A stretch of 64,000 bases of DNA from an uncultured Prevotellaceae bacterium. GTDB lineage: Bacteria > Bacteroidota > Bacteroidia > Bacteroidales > Bacteroidaceae. The DNA is taken from assembly GCA_900316285.1 (NCBI GenBank), contig ONCG01000006.1, positions 53,673 to 117,672 on the forward strand, read 5' to 3'. The position numbers and the translations under genes were made by a program. Positions 33,211-42,722 of the stretch are shown one piece after another. The notes beneath the pieces are model-generated. The model was not told where the DNA came from and did not search any database. It was given only the letters and a program-made list of their open reading frames with translations. How positions within the stretch are numbered: position 1 is the first letter of the stretch; each line of letters starts with the position of its first letter.

Positions 33211-33225
33211 TAACAGGAATTCCTC

Positions 33226-33266
33226 CGAGGGTAAGCGCCAAGCGCAAACCCTCGCGAGGGCTTTTT
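33226..33266 (+). terminator. Rho-independent terminator after glyS
   Basis: CGAGGGT (33226-33232) pairs with ACCCTCG (33248-33254), and an alternative CCCTCGCGAGGG is directly followed by CTTTTT (33261-33266). Confidence 0.6.
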
Positions 33267-33294
33267 CCCGAATAACCTCTATCAAGCATTGAAT

Positions 33295-33975
33295 ATGAGT
33301 AATTATTTTAATAAGGTGGTCATGGGAGTACTCACACTCCTCCTCCCTTTTGCCTCGCTGCTCTTTGTCGCCTGTTCTGAGGAAGACGACACGCAGGAGG
33401 AATATCCCAACTGGCAGGAGACCAACGAGACCTACTTCAACAAGCTCTACGCAGAAGCCAACAAGCGCATTGCAGCTGGCGACAAGTCGTGGAAGGTGAT
33501 TCCCAAGTGGTCGTTGCAAGACACCTTGCACCTCGATGCCGATGACTACATCATCGCACACGTTGTCAACGAAGGAAGCGGCACGGAGACTCCTATCTTC
33601 AGCGACACCGTCCTCGTACACTACCAGGGACGTCTGCTTCCGTCGACATCTTATCCTGCCGGACGTGTCTTCGACCAGACTTGGCTCAACGAGTACAACC
33701 CGAAGACGATGACACCGTCGAAGATGGGAGTTAGCCAAACGGTCAAGGCTGTCACACAGAATGGTCAGACTACTTACCAGACCTCCTCGAACATCGATGG
33801 ATTCACCACGGCGCTGATGCAGATGCACGAGGGTGACCGCTGGATGGTTTACATCCCCTATAGCCTGGCTTATGGTACAGAGGCGACCGACAACATTCCT
33901 GCCTATAGCACACTGGTATTCGATCTGACGCTTGCTGCCTTCTATCACACTGGTCAGGTCGTACCTAGGTTTTGA
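33295..33975 (+). CDS. FKBP-type peptidyl-prolyl isomerase lipoprotein
   Basis: Start at the ATG 33295, giving 226 residues with the lipoprotein signal MSNYFNKVVMGVLTLLLPFA and lipobox LLFVAC (Cys27). The C-terminal half is an FKBP domain: DTVLVHYQGRLL, VFDQTWLN, MQMHEGDRWMVYIPYSLAYG, and the final IPAYSTLVFDLTLAAF. Such lipoproteins assist folding of outer-membrane or periplasmic proteins. The region between (about 85-190) has an insert (NPKTMTPSKMGVSQTVKAVT) relative to minimal FKBPs. The neighbour upstream is glyS, with a terminator between, so it is likely a separate transcription unit. Confidence 0.9.
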   Translation: MSNYFNKVVMGVLTLLLPFASLLFVACSEEDDTQEEYPNWQETNETYFNKLYAEANKRIAAGDKSWKVIPKWSLQDTLHLDADDYIIAHVVNEGSGTETPIFSDTVLVHYQGRLLPSTSYPAGRVFDQTWLNEYNPKTMTPSKMGVSQTVKAVTQNGQTTYQTSSNIDGFTTALMQMHEGDRWMVYIPYSLAYGTEATDNIPAYSTLVFDLTLAAFYHTGQVVPRF

Positions 33976-34035
33976 GTATGAGCTCTTGATTTAAATCAAT
34001 TATTCGCATAATTCTTTCATTTTATAACCAAATTG

Positions 34036-34067
34036 TTTGCATAAACTTACGATTTTGAATATCTTTG
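34036..34067 (+). promoter_or_regulatory. Promoter of a putative small RNA
   Basis: TTTG (34036-34039), 20-bp spacer, TATCTTTG (34060-34067); good consensus. A terminator follows about 125 bp downstream, with no substantial open frame between. Confidence 0.7.
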
Positions 34068-34071
34068 CAGT

Positions 34072-34193
34072 GAAAAAATACAAAAACTAATTACTTTATA
34101 AAAAGACACTGCATTAGGTATTAGGTTAAAAGATTAGGAAGAAGGATAATTCAGGAAAAATAACTTCACCTCCACAGGTGAAGTTGTTTTTTT
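34072..34193 (+). ncRNA. Candidate small non-coding RNA
   Basis: A consensus promoter (34036-34067) and a strong terminator (34162-34193) delimit a transcript of about 120 nt with no convincing start codon and frame. It contains direct TTAGGT/ATTAGG motifs. The next gene (MATE) has its own promoter at 34298, so this is not simply its leader. No known RNA family was recognised, and no homology search was possible. Confidence 0.55.
34162..34193 (+). terminator. Rho-independent terminator of the putative small RNA
   Basis: AACTTCACCT (34162-34171) pairs with AGGTGAAGTT (34176-34185) across a 4-bp loop, then GTTTTTTT (34186-34193). Confidence 0.85.
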
Positions 34194-34297
34194 ATGTAAT
34201 GGTGTCGAAGGTGGCAAAAAATTGAAGGAGGGGACAACAAAATGACTCCTTTCCCTATTCTGACATAATCTCTTTCGTTCGGAAAAACTCAAATACA

Positions 34298-34329
34298 TTT
34301 GGTTTTTCGCTTACTTATTTGTAACTTTG
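34298..34329 (+). promoter_or_regulatory. Promoter of the MATE transporter gene
   Basis: TTTG (34298-34301), 20-bp spacer, TAACTTTG (34322-34329), 24 bp before the ATG at 34353. Confidence 0.7.
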
Positions 34330-34352
34330 CAAGAAAATAGCAATATAACTGA

Positions 34353-35747
34353 ATGGCACAGTCGAGCGAGGTGCTTCTCTCCTATATTCGTGATGGGAAG
34401 ACGATGACGCAGGGCGAAAAGCTCCGTCTCATCGTCAGCCTTTCTATACCCAGCATCTTGGCACAGATTTCAGCCACGGTGATGTTCTTCATCGATGCAT
34501 CGATGGTGGGACACCTCGGGGCGAAGGCAACGGCAGCTATCGGACTTGTCGAAACCACCACATGGCTCCTTGGTGGCCTGGCGTCGGCGGCTAACATGGG
34601 ATTCTCCGTGCAGGTAGCGCACTTCATCGGTGCCAACGACTTCAAAGCTGCGCGACGTGTGTTGCGCCAGTCATTAGTGTGCTGCTTCCTGTGGAGCCTT
34701 ATGCTTTCGTTGGCAAGCATCGCCGTCCACAGCTACTTGCCCTATTGGTTGGGTGGTAGCGAAGAGATTGCCCACGATGCCTCCCTCTACTTCATGATTA
34801 TCGGTGTCTGCGGCATCTTCTTTCAGATGGAAGGCCTTGCGGGTTCGATGCTGAAGTGTTCGGGAAACATGAAGATTCCTTCGGCACTGAATATTATGAT
34901 GTGTGTGCTCGACGTCGTCTTCAACTATTTCTTCATCTATGTTCTCAACATGGGCGTGATGGGTGCTGCATTGGGCACGGGCGTTGCAGAACTAATCACG
35001 GCACTGCTCATGCTCTATTTCCTGTTGTGGCGTAGCAAGATGCTGCATCTGCTGAATAGAGACGAAGAGGATGATGCCAACGACCGTTCCTTCCGACCTA
35101 CTGCCGACATCGTGCAGACAGCCTTTAAGATTGGGGCACCGATGGGATTCCAGCACATGCTCATGGGTGGTGCACAGGTGGTGAGTACCATCATCGTTGC
35201 ACCGCTTGGCACCATTGCCATAGCTGCCAACTCGCTTGCTATCACCGTAGAAAGCCTCTGCTACATGCCTGGCTATGGCATTGCTGAGGCCGCCACGACA
35301 CTGGTGGGGCAGAGCATTGGAGCCGGACAGCGTCTGCTGACGAAGTCGTTTGCCTATATGTCGGTAGCGCTGGGCATTGGTGTGATGACGCTCATGGGCA
35401 TCCTCATGTGGGTGTTCGCCCCCGAGATGATGACGCTGATGTCGCCCGTCGGGGAAATCATTGCACAGGGAACCGACATCCTGCGCATTGAGGCTTGGGC
35501 AGAGCCGATGTTCGCGGCAGCCATCGTCTGCAACGGTGTGTTCATCGGTGCTGCCGACACGTTGAAGCCTGCCATCATGAGTCTCACTTCGATGTGGTGC
35601 GTGCGCCTGACGCTCGCCGCCTATCTCGCCCGTGACTATGGCCTGCGTGGTGTGTGGACGGCTATGGCCATCGAGCTCACTTTCCGTGGACTGCTCTTCC
35701 TCACCCGCCTGTTCCGTGGCCGCTGGATGAAGAAAATCGTTGCCTGA
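34353..35747 (+). CDS. MATE family efflux transporter
   Basis: A 464-residue inner-membrane protein with about 12 hydrophobic segments in two homologous halves, the MATE fold. Helix 1 has LRLIVSLSIPSILAQISATV, followed by FFIDASMVGHLGAKATAAIG, the usual MATE opening (D-x-x-M-V-G-x-L-G). The second half repeats this as VGQSIGAGQR and FAPEMMTLMSP. MATE pumps export cationic drugs or metabolites using Na+ or H+; substrate and ion cannot be assigned from sequence. It is a single gene with its own promoter. Element A (35799-35872) follows the stop codon. Confidence 0.93.
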   Translation: MAQSSEVLLSYIRDGKTMTQGEKLRLIVSLSIPSILAQISATVMFFIDASMVGHLGAKATAAIGLVETTTWLLGGLASAANMGFSVQVAHFIGANDFKAARRVLRQSLVCCFLWSLMLSLASIAVHSYLPYWLGGSEEIAHDASLYFMIIGVCGIFFQMEGLAGSMLKCSGNMKIPSALNIMMCVLDVVFNYFFIYVLNMGVMGAALGTGVAELITALLMLYFLLWRSKMLHLLNRDEEDDANDRSFRPTADIVQTAFKIGAPMGFQHMLMGGAQVVSTIIVAPLGTIAIAANSLAITVESLCYMPGYGIAEAATTLVGQSIGAGQRLLTKSFAYMSVALGIGVMTLMGILMWVFAPEMMTLMSPVGEIIAQGTDILRIEAWAEPMFAAAIVCNGVFIGAADTLKPAIMSLTSMWCVRLTLAAYLARDYGLRGVWTAMAIELTFRGLLFLTRLFRGRWMKKIVA

Positions 35748-35798
35748 CGGACAGCACTCCTCAGGGAAGATATCTGATAAAAGTCGGTGCTTACTGCA

Positions 35799-35872
35799 TG
35801 TAGGGACGCGGCGTGCCGCGTTCTTGGATGGGAAAAGCCAAATCTTGTTACGCGACACGTCGCGTCCCTACA
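35799..35872. repeat. Element A, full inverted copy 3
   Basis: TGTAGGGACGCGGCGTGCCG at the left, inverse at the right (with changes CGCGACACGTCGCGTCCCTA), middle TGGATGGGAAAAGCCAAATC. The arm changes are partly compensated, so hairpin pairing is largely kept. Confidence 0.9.
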
Positions 35873-35953
35873 TTTTAGAGGACAAATTCTATATAGTTTC
35901 AAAAAATAATATATCTTTGCAGTAGAAACAACTAGAAATCGAAACCTAAAATA

Positions 35954-37765
35954 ATGAACATGTCTACGAACAAACTATTCACCATGCTTTGTGCGGCTCT
36001 GTTGGCCGCTAGTGTCTATGCACAAGATGCACCAGCACCCGTTGCCCCACTGCCTTCGGCCAATCAGGTGGCGTGGCAGCAATTGGAAACCTATGCCTTC
36101 ATCCACTTCGGTCCGAACACCTTCGGCGACCGCGAATGGGGCTATGGCGATGCACCTCTGGAGTCGTTCAACCCCACGCGGCTCGACTGTGAGCAATGGG
36201 CACGCGTGTGCAAACAAGCTGGCATGAAGGGCATCATCCTCACTGCCAAGCATCACGATGGCTTCTGTCTTTGGCCAACAAAGTATACCGACTACAGCGT
36301 GCGCAACACACCCTACAAGGACGGCAAGGGTGATGTGGTAGGTGAGCTGGCGGCAGCTTGCCAGAAGTATGGGCTGAAACTGGGATTGTACCTCTCGCCG
36401 TGGGACCGCCACCAGGCGTTCTATGGCACACCGCTCTACGTGGAATACTTTTATGCCCAGTTGGAGGAACTACTCACACAGTATGGCGAGGTGTATGAGG
36501 TGTGGTTCGACGGTGCCAACGGTGGCGATGGTTGGTATGGCGGTGCCAAAGAGACACGTAAGATAGACCGCAGCACCTATTATAATTATCCGCGCGCGTG
36601 GAAGCTCGTTGGCGAACTGCAACCGAAGGCGGTGATCTTCAGTGATGGTGGCCCCGGTTGCCGGTGGGTGGGCAACGAGAGCGGCTATGCCGATGCTACC
36701 AACTGGTCGTTCCTGCGCATCAAGGAGGTTTACCCCGGCTACGAACGCCATAAGGAGTTGCAATACGGTCATGAAGATGGCGATAAGTGGGTCGCCTCAG
36801 AGTGCAACACGTCTATTCGTCCAGGATGGTTCTACCACGAGAAAGAGGACGGCCGTGTAAAAAGTGTCGACCATCTAGTAGACCTTTACTATCGGTCGGT
36901 GGGCCACAATGGTACATTCCTCTTGAATTTCCCTGTTGACAAGGAAGGTCTGATTCACCCGGTCGACTCGGCACATGCTGTTGACTTCCATAAGCGAGTG
37001 ACAGAAGAGCTGAAGACGAACCAGCTACTGAAAGCCAGCATCAAAGCATCGTCAACCAGAGGAAAGGCTTTTACTACCAAAAACCTTACCGACGGACTGT
37101 TCGACACCTATTGGGCTACACCCGATGGCGTGACGACAGCCACGCTCGACATCACGCTGAAAAAGGCGCAGCCGCTGAACCGCCTGATGTTGAGTGAATA
37201 CATCCCGCTGGGACAGCGAGTGAGAAAGTTCGCAGTGGAGTATCTTGATGGGAAGCAGTGGCTGCCGCTGAAAGTGGGCGAGGCCACGACCACAATCGGC
37301 TATAAGCGTCTGCTGCGCTTCCCCACCGTCACGACCAAGCGTCTGCGCATCCGTTTCGAGGATAGCCGTGGTCCGCTTTGCATCAACGGGCTGGGAGCCT
37401 ATTATGCCCCTCAGGGTAAGACTGGGTTTGAAGAGCAGGCCGACAACCTCAAGGGTTTTGACTACACCATCGTCAAAACCGACGACAGCGCGACGACACT
37501 CGACTTAGGAAAGGTTATCACCCTGCGTTCGTTGCACTACAAACCCACGACGACAGGCATGGTTTCTAACTACGAGATTCTGGTTGGCGAGAGCCTCGAT
37601 GCGTTGAAGCCGATTGCCCAGGGCGAGTTCTCGAACATTCGCAACAATCCTATCATGCAGGATGTCTTTTTCGCCCCCGTGAATGCTCGTTACGTTGTTC
37701 TCCGCGCCACACGCATGGTGAACGAAGGTGAACCGATGAAGTATGACCAATTAATCGTGAAATAA
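35954..37765 (+). CDS. GH29 alpha-L-fucosidase with C-terminal F5/8-type domain
   Basis: A 603-residue secreted protein with a signal peptide ending ASVYAQ. Start at 35954 or 35960 (MSTNKLF) is undecided. The catalytic barrel shows GH29 signatures: WQQLETYAFIHFGPNTFGD, GIILTAKHHDGFCLWPTKYT, LYLSPWDRH and VYEVWFDGANGG, where the aspartate is the nucleophile. The C-terminal about 240 residues form beta-sandwiches with discoidin/F5-8-type character (TLDITLKKAQPLNRLMLSEY, VKRLRIRF-like repeats). It releases terminal fucose from glycans. A GH3 gene follows after 15 bp, so both probably act on one polysaccharide or glycan. A TATCTTTG box lies at 35912-35919. Confidence 0.93.
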   Translation: MNMSTNKLFTMLCAALLAASVYAQDAPAPVAPLPSANQVAWQQLETYAFIHFGPNTFGDREWGYGDAPLESFNPTRLDCEQWARVCKQAGMKGIILTAKHHDGFCLWPTKYTDYSVRNTPYKDGKGDVVGELAAACQKYGLKLGLYLSPWDRHQAFYGTPLYVEYFYAQLEELLTQYGEVYEVWFDGANGGDGWYGGAKETRKIDRSTYYNYPRAWKLVGELQPKAVIFSDGGPGCRWVGNESGYADATNWSFLRIKEVYPGYERHKELQYGHEDGDKWVASECNTSIRPGWFYHEKEDGRVKSVDHLVDLYYRSVGHNGTFLLNFPVDKEGLIHPVDSAHAVDFHKRVTEELKTNQLLKASIKASSTRGKAFTTKNLTDGLFDTYWATPDGVTTATLDITLKKAQPLNRLMLSEYIPLGQRVRKFAVEYLDGKQWLPLKVGEATTTIGYKRLLRFPTVTTKRLRIRFEDSRGPLCINGLGAYYAPQGKTGFEEQADNLKGFDYTIVKTDDSATTLDLGKVITLRSLHYKPTTTGMVSNYEILVGESLDALKPIAQGEFSNIRNNPIMQDVFFAPVNARYVVLRATRMVNEGEPMKYDQLIVK

Positions 37766-37780
37766 GTAATACCGACGATT

Positions 37781-40171
37781 ATGATGAAAAAATATCTGTT
37801 GGCATTGGCTTGCCTCGTCGCAATAACGGCGGGTGCCGCTGGAAAGAAGAAGGAGCTGCTGCCCTATCAGAATCCTGTATTGGGCATAGAAGAACGACTG
37901 CACGACCTGATGCAGCGCATGACCCTTGAAGAGAAGGTGGGACAGCTGCGCTGCACGATGGCATGGAACTACTACGACATCGTGAAACGACCTACAGCTG
38001 CACCCCGCAAGAAGGGGCAGGGGGGCATGGTTGTTCCTTCCGAGTCGTTCAAAAAGGACATTGCCGAGGGCAATATTGGGATGCTCTGGGGAACGTTCCG
38101 TGCCGATCCGTGGACACAGAAATCTCTCGAGAACGGACTCACTCCCGAACTGGCAGCGATGGCGGGCAATGCACTGCAGAAGTATGTGAAGGAGAACACG
38201 CGGCTGGGAATCCCCTTGTTCTTGGCTGAGGAGGCCCCGCATGGCCACATGGCGATTGGCACCACGGTGTTTCCGACAGGTTTCGGACTGGCTGCCACGT
38301 GGTCGCCAGAACTCGTAGAGCGTGTAGGCAACGTCATCAGTAAGGAGATACGCCTGCAGGGTGGCCACATCAGCTATGGCCCCGTGCTCGACCTCTCACG
38401 CGATCCCCGTTGGTCGCGAGTGGAAGAGTCGTATGGCGAGGATCCTGTGCTCACGGGTGAGCTGGGTGCCGCGATGGTGCGTGGCGTCGGTGGCGGCGAC
38501 CTCTCGAAACCTTACTCCACACTCGCCACGTTGAAACACTTCATCGCCTATGGCACAACGGAAGGCGGCCAAAACGGTAACCAAACCGTGCTTGGTCCGA
38601 TGGAGCTGCACCAGCACTTCCTGCCGCCCTTCAAAAAGGCGATTGAGGCAGGAGCGCTTTCGGTGATGACCAGCTACAACTCGTGCGATGGCATTCCCTG
38701 CACGAGCAACGATTACTTGCTGACCGATGTGCTGCACGAACAGTGGGGATTCCGTGGATTCGCGGTGAGCGACCTTTTCAGTATTGATGGCATCGCACAG
38801 ATGCATGTAGCCCGCGACCCGCAGGAGGCTGGTGTGATGGCACTCAAGGCTGGTGTTGATGCCGACCTGGGTGCTAATGCCTATGGAAAGCTGGTGGATG
38901 CGGTGCACAAGGGACTGGTCAGTGAGAAATATATAGACCGTGCTTGTGAGCGCATCCTGCGTCTGAAGTTCGAGATGGGACTCTTCGACAATCCGTATGT
39001 CGACACCAAAGCTACAGCGGCAGTTCGTACAGCGGAAAACAAACAGGTGGCACTTGATGCTGCCCGCGCTAGCATCACATTATTGAAAAACAATGGTGTG
39101 CTGCCCCTCTCCGGGAACGCTACGAAGAAGATACTCGTTGTCGGACCGAATGCCGACAATCAGTACAACCAGTTGGGCGACTACACGGCTCCCCAGGATG
39201 ATGACAACATCCAGACTGTTCTCGAAGCCATCAAAGAAAAAGTAACAAGGGAACAAAGTAACAAAGTAACTGTTGACTACTTCAAGGGCTGCGCTGTTCG
39301 CGACACGACGGAGAACAATATTGCTGAGGCTGTAGCAGTAGCTCGCACGGCCGATGTTGTTGTTGCGGTGGTCGGCGGTTCGAGTGCCCGCGACTTCAAG
39401 ACAAGCTACAAAGAAACCGGTGCTGCCGTGACCGATGCCAAGACGCTCTCCGATATGGACTGCGGTGAAGGTTTCGACCGTGCCACGCTCTCGCTGCTGG
39501 GCTATCAGGAACTTTTGCTGAAGGAACTGAAGAAAACAGGCAAGCCACTCGTGGTGGTCTACATCGAAGGCCGTCCGCTCGACAAGACCTGGGCTGCCGA
39601 GAATGCTGACGCCCTGCTCACTGCTTACTATCCAGGTCAGGAAGGTGGCACAGCCATTACCGATGTGCTCTTCGGCGACTACAATCCTGCTGGCCGTCTG
39701 CCCGTCTCGGTACCTGCCAATGTCGGTCAGCTGCCTGTGTACTATAACAAGCGTGCCCCGCGTCCTCACGATTATATCGAGATGTCGGCCCGTCCCCTCT
39801 ATCCCTTCGGCTACGGCCTGAGCTACACCACATTTAAATATAGCAATCTGACGACTCGGTCACTTGGGGCTGATGTGACCGTTGCCTGCGACGTAACCAA
39901 TACAGGCCAAATGGATGGCGAGGAAGTGGTGCAGCTCTACATTCACGACGAAGTGGCATCGACGGTACAGCCGTTGAAACAGCTGAAGGCTTTTCGCCGT
40001 GTGATGATTCCGAAGGGCGAGACCCGTCATGTGGAGTTCAAGCTGACGCGCGACGACCTCTCTATCGTCAATGCCAAGATGCAAACCGTCTTCGAGCCTG
40101 GTGATTTTCGCATCATGATTGGTGCCAGCAGCGATGATATTCGTCTGCAACAGGTGGTCAGTGTGGAGTAA
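37781..40171 (+). CDS. GH3 glycoside hydrolase (beta-glucosidase/xylosidase-like)
   Basis: 796 residues with a short signal peptide (MMKKYLLALACLVAITAGAAG). The GH3 N-terminal barrel has ERLHDLMQRMTLEEKVGQL, ISYGPVLDLSRDPRWSRVEE, and the nucleophile loop GFAVSDLFSID (Asp331; most family members have Trp after SD, here Leu). The C-terminal alpha/beta sandwich (LLKNNGVLPL, VVVYIEGRPL, LLTAYYPGQEGG) and a final fibronectin-III-like domain (VQLYIHDEVASTVQPLKQLKAF) are complete. Likely beta-glycosidase; the sugar is unclear. It directly follows the GH29 gene (15 bp). A GTTACTTT-type repeat (39241-39270) is translated in the sequence EKVTREQSNKVTV. Confidence 0.93.
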   Translation: MMKKYLLALACLVAITAGAAGKKKELLPYQNPVLGIEERLHDLMQRMTLEEKVGQLRCTMAWNYYDIVKRPTAAPRKKGQGGMVVPSESFKKDIAEGNIGMLWGTFRADPWTQKSLENGLTPELAAMAGNALQKYVKENTRLGIPLFLAEEAPHGHMAIGTTVFPTGFGLAATWSPELVERVGNVISKEIRLQGGHISYGPVLDLSRDPRWSRVEESYGEDPVLTGELGAAMVRGVGGGDLSKPYSTLATLKHFIAYGTTEGGQNGNQTVLGPMELHQHFLPPFKKAIEAGALSVMTSYNSCDGIPCTSNDYLLTDVLHEQWGFRGFAVSDLFSIDGIAQMHVARDPQEAGVMALKAGVDADLGANAYGKLVDAVHKGLVSEKYIDRACERILRLKFEMGLFDNPYVDTKATAAVRTAENKQVALDAARASITLLKNNGVLPLSGNATKKILVVGPNADNQYNQLGDYTAPQDDDNIQTVLEAIKEKVTREQSNKVTVDYFKGCAVRDTTENNIAEAVAVARTADVVVAVVGGSSARDFKTSYKETGAAVTDAKTLSDMDCGEGFDRATLSLLGYQELLLKELKKTGKPLVVVYIEGRPLDKTWAAENADALLTAYYPGQEGGTAITDVLFGDYNPAGRLPVSVPANVGQLPVYYNKRAPRPHDYIEMSARPLYPFGYGLSYTTFKYSNLTTRSLGADVTVACDVTNTGQMDGEEVVQLYIHDEVASTVQPLKQLKAFRRVMIPKGETRHVEFKLTRDDLSIVNAKMQTVFEPGDFRIMIGASSDDIRLQQVVSVE
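39241..39270 (-). repeat. GTTACTTT-type microrepeat within the GH3 gene
   Basis: The complement of AGTAACAAGGGAACAAAGTA, ACAAAGTAAC matches 19267-19295 closely. It is translated as VTREQSNKVT in a surface-loop position between the two GH3 sub-domains. Confidence 0.75.
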
Positions 40172-40195
40172 CGTGATAGTTTTTCTGTAAAAATA

Positions 40196-40227
40196 TTTGG
40201 AGTTGCGAGTGGTTTTCACTATCTTTG
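40196..40227 (+). promoter_or_regulatory. Promoter of the purine nucleoside phosphorylase gene
   Basis: TTTG (40196-40199), 20-bp spacer (ending GTGGTTTTCAC), TATCTTTG (40220-40227), about 58 bp before the ATG. The spacer resembles that of prmC. Confidence 0.75.
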
Positions 40228-40285
40228 CAGCGTTAAGGGGAATAGAATAGAACAAAAGTAAAACTTGAATTAATATCATAACAAG

Positions 40286-40996
40286 ATGGCAGACAATACA
40301 CCTACCCCGCACATCGGGGCAAAACGCGGCGAAATAGCCGAGACAGTAATCATGGCGGGCGACCCGCTACGTGCAAAAATGATGGCTGAGCGCTATCTGG
40401 AGAATCCCGTGCTGTATAACAACGTGCGTGGCATGCTGGGCTTTACGGGAACGTTTAAAGGCAAGCGCGTGTCGGTGCAGGGACATGGCATGGGCATTCC
40501 TTCTATCGGTATCTATACCTACGAGCTGTTCAATTTCTATGATGTGAAGACGATTATCCGCGTGGGCTCCGCCGGTTCCTTGCGCGAAGACTTGCGCATC
40601 GGTGACTTGGTGTTGGCCATGGGAGCTTGTCATAATTCGAACTACGGCGACCAGTATCAGCTGCCCGGACACTATGCACCGATTGCCGACTTCGACTTGC
40701 TGCGCGCTGCCGCTAATGCTGCCGAACAGAGAGGCTATCGCTACAAGGTGGGCAATGTGTTCTCGTCGGACGTCTTCTACTCTGACAATCCTGCCACGGA
40801 TAAATGGCAGAAGATGGGAGTGCTCGCCGTAGAGATGGAAGCTCCGTCGCTCTACATGAACGCTGCCCGCGCTGGAAAGCGTGCTTTGTGCATCTGCACC
40901 ATCAGCGACTCGCTGGTGACTGGCGAAGAAACCACAGCCGAAGAGCGTCAGAACAGCTTCACGAAGATGATGGATGTGGCGTTCGACATTATTTAA
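40286..40996 (+). CDS. deoD: Purine nucleoside phosphorylase (DeoD type)
   Basis: 236 residues, the length of hexameric bacterial PNP. Signatures: [21 protein letters not shown] (phosphate/ribose site), [32 protein letters not shown], and [20 protein letters not shown], where the EMEA block binds ribose and precedes the catalytic aspartate in [12 protein letters not shown]. It cleaves purine (deoxy)ribonucleosides with phosphate for salvage. Own promoter at 40196; the next gene starts 44 bp downstream and may be co-transcribed. Nothing unusual. Confidence 0.95.
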   Translation: MADNTPTPHIGAKRGEIAETVIMAGDPLRAKMMAERYLENPVLYNNVRGMLGFTGTFKGKRVSVQGHGMGIPSIGIYTYELFNFYDVKTIIRVGSAGSLREDLRIGDLVLAMGACHNSNYGDQYQLPGHYAPIADFDLLRAAANAAEQRGYRYKVGNVFSSDVFYSDNPATDKWQKMGVLAVEMEAPSLYMNAARAGKRALCICTISDSLVTGEETTAEERQNSFTKMMDVAFDII

Positions 40997-41040
40997 TATT
41001 CGGCATTATTTAAAAAGGAACAAATAGGAAATCCAACGTA

Positions 41041-42702
41041 ATGGATTGGCTTAGCGGACTGCTTACCTCCCATTCAGCACTACAGACGGTGGTCGTTCTG
41101 TCGCTGATATGTAGTGTGGGTCTTGCACTTGGCAAGATTCGCATTGGTGGTGTTTCGCTGGGCGTGGCCTTCGTGTTCTTCATTGGAATCCTGGCCGGAA
41201 ACATTGGGCTGTCGGTCGATGCGCAGATGCTCGACTATGCCGAGACGTTCGGACTGGTGGTTTTTGTCTATATGCTCGGCCTGCATGTGGGTCCGAACTT
41301 CTTCAGCTCGCTGCGCCATGAAGGCCTGGAACTCAACCTCTGGAGCTTTGGCGTAATCGCCTTGGGCACCGTGATGGCGGTAGTTCTGTCGATGACGACA
41401 AGCGTGAGCCTGCCTGATATGGTGGGTGTGCTCTGTGGTGCCACGACGAACACGCCTGCGCTGGGTGCCGCCCAGCAGGCATTGTCGCATTTGGGCATGC
41501 CTTCTGGATCGGCGGCATTGGCCACTGCCGTTACCTATCCGCTGGGTGTGCTTGGTGTCATCTTGGCAATGATGCTCATCCGGAAACTCTTTGTGAAGCC
41601 GGAAGATTTGGAACTGCGCACCGAAGGTGCCGAGAATCAGACTTACGTAGGGCAGTTCGTAGTTGTCAACCCTGCCTTGGCCGATAAAACCGTTGCGGAA
41701 ATTTCGCAGATGAGCCATCTGAAGTTCATCATCTCGCGCATCTGGCGTGGACAGCAGGTGCTCGTGCCACAAGCCGACACGCTGTTGCAGCTCTATGACA
41801 ACGTACTTGTTGTCACAAATAAGGACGATATCGGGGCGATGGAGATTCTCTTCGGCGAGAAGACCGAGACCGACTGGAATGGTGAGAAGATTGACTGGAA
41901 TCATATTGATTCGAAGGTGGAGAGCCGTACGTTGGTTCTCTCTCGTAAGGTGCTCAATGGTAAGCGGCTGGGACATCTGCAACTGCGCCACATCTATGGT
42001 GTGAACGTCAGTCGCATCACGCGTGGTGATATCAAGCTGTTGGCTACCGACGACCTGCGTCTGCAGTATGGTGACCGACTCACAGTGGTGGGTGAGCCGA
42101 AGTCGCTCGATAACGTAGAGAAGTTCCTCGGAAATGCCGTGCAGACACTCAGCGAACCGAATCTGGCAGCAATCTTCCTTGGACTGATCCTGGGTTTGGC
42201 ACTGGGCACGATTCCCGTGTCGCTGCCGGGCATGGAGAGCCCTGTACGTCTGGGCATTGCCGGTGGACCTATCATCATGGGTATCATCGTGGGTTCGCTA
42301 GGCCCGCGTCTTCATTTCATCAGCTACACCACCCGTTCGGCATCGCTCATGCTGCGCAAGTTGGGCCTGTCGCTCTATCTGGCCTGCCTCGGCCTTGATG
42401 CCGGCAGCGGCTTCTTGCAGACGGTGATGCGTCCCGAGGGATTGCTGTGGATAGGACTGGGTGCCGTGCTTACCATCGTTCCGGTGCTGTTGGTAGGATT
42501 GCTGGCGCTGCATACGCGCCGTTATGACTTCGGTACGATTTGCGGTATTCTTTGTGGATCGATGGCCAACCCCATGGCATTGGGCTATGCCAGCGATACG
42601 ACGAAGGGTGATAGCTCGAGCATCGCCTATGCATCGGTCTATCCGCTGGGTATGTTCGTGAGAGTCATCATTGCCCAGATGCTGATTATGTTTCTCGTTT
42701 AG
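41041..42702 (+). CDS. YidE/AspT-type membrane transporter
   Basis: A 553-residue inner-membrane protein of the aspartate:alanine exchanger (AAEx) family, which includes AspT, YidE and YbjL. Two blocks of about five to six transmembrane segments (residues about 10-185 and 375-553) flank a cytoplasmic part with two TrkA-C-like (RCK_C) regulatory domains (about 200-360, LPADKTVAEISQM-like and SRKVLNGKRLGHLQLRHIYG). Family motifs GLHVGPNFFSSL and SMANPMALGYA (G-x-x-x-N-P-x-A) are seen. The transported solute is unknown; homologues exchange amino acids or dicarboxylates. It follows deoD by 44 bp. The stop precedes a convergent gene by 20 bp. Confidence 0.88.
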   Translation: MDWLSGLLTSHSALQTVVVLSLICSVGLALGKIRIGGVSLGVAFVFFIGILAGNIGLSVDAQMLDYAETFGLVVFVYMLGLHVGPNFFSSLRHEGLELNLWSFGVIALGTVMAVVLSMTTSVSLPDMVGVLCGATTNTPALGAAQQALSHLGMPSGSAALATAVTYPLGVLGVILAMMLIRKLFVKPEDLELRTEGAENQTYVGQFVVVNPALADKTVAEISQMSHLKFIISRIWRGQQVLVPQADTLLQLYDNVLVVTNKDDIGAMEILFGEKTETDWNGEKIDWNHIDSKVESRTLVLSRKVLNGKRLGHLQLRHIYGVNVSRITRGDIKLLATDDLRLQYGDRLTVVGEPKSLDNVEKFLGNAVQTLSEPNLAAIFLGLILGLALGTIPVSLPGMESPVRLGIAGGPIIMGIIVGSLGPRLHFISYTTRSASLMLRKLGLSLYLACLGLDAGSGFLQTVMRPEGLLWIGLGAVLTIVPVLLVGLLALHTRRYDFGTICGILCGSMANPMALGYASDTTKGDSSSIAYASVYPLGMFVRVIIAQMLIMFLV

Positions 42703-42722
42703 TTTTTCCTGATACTTTTTCT

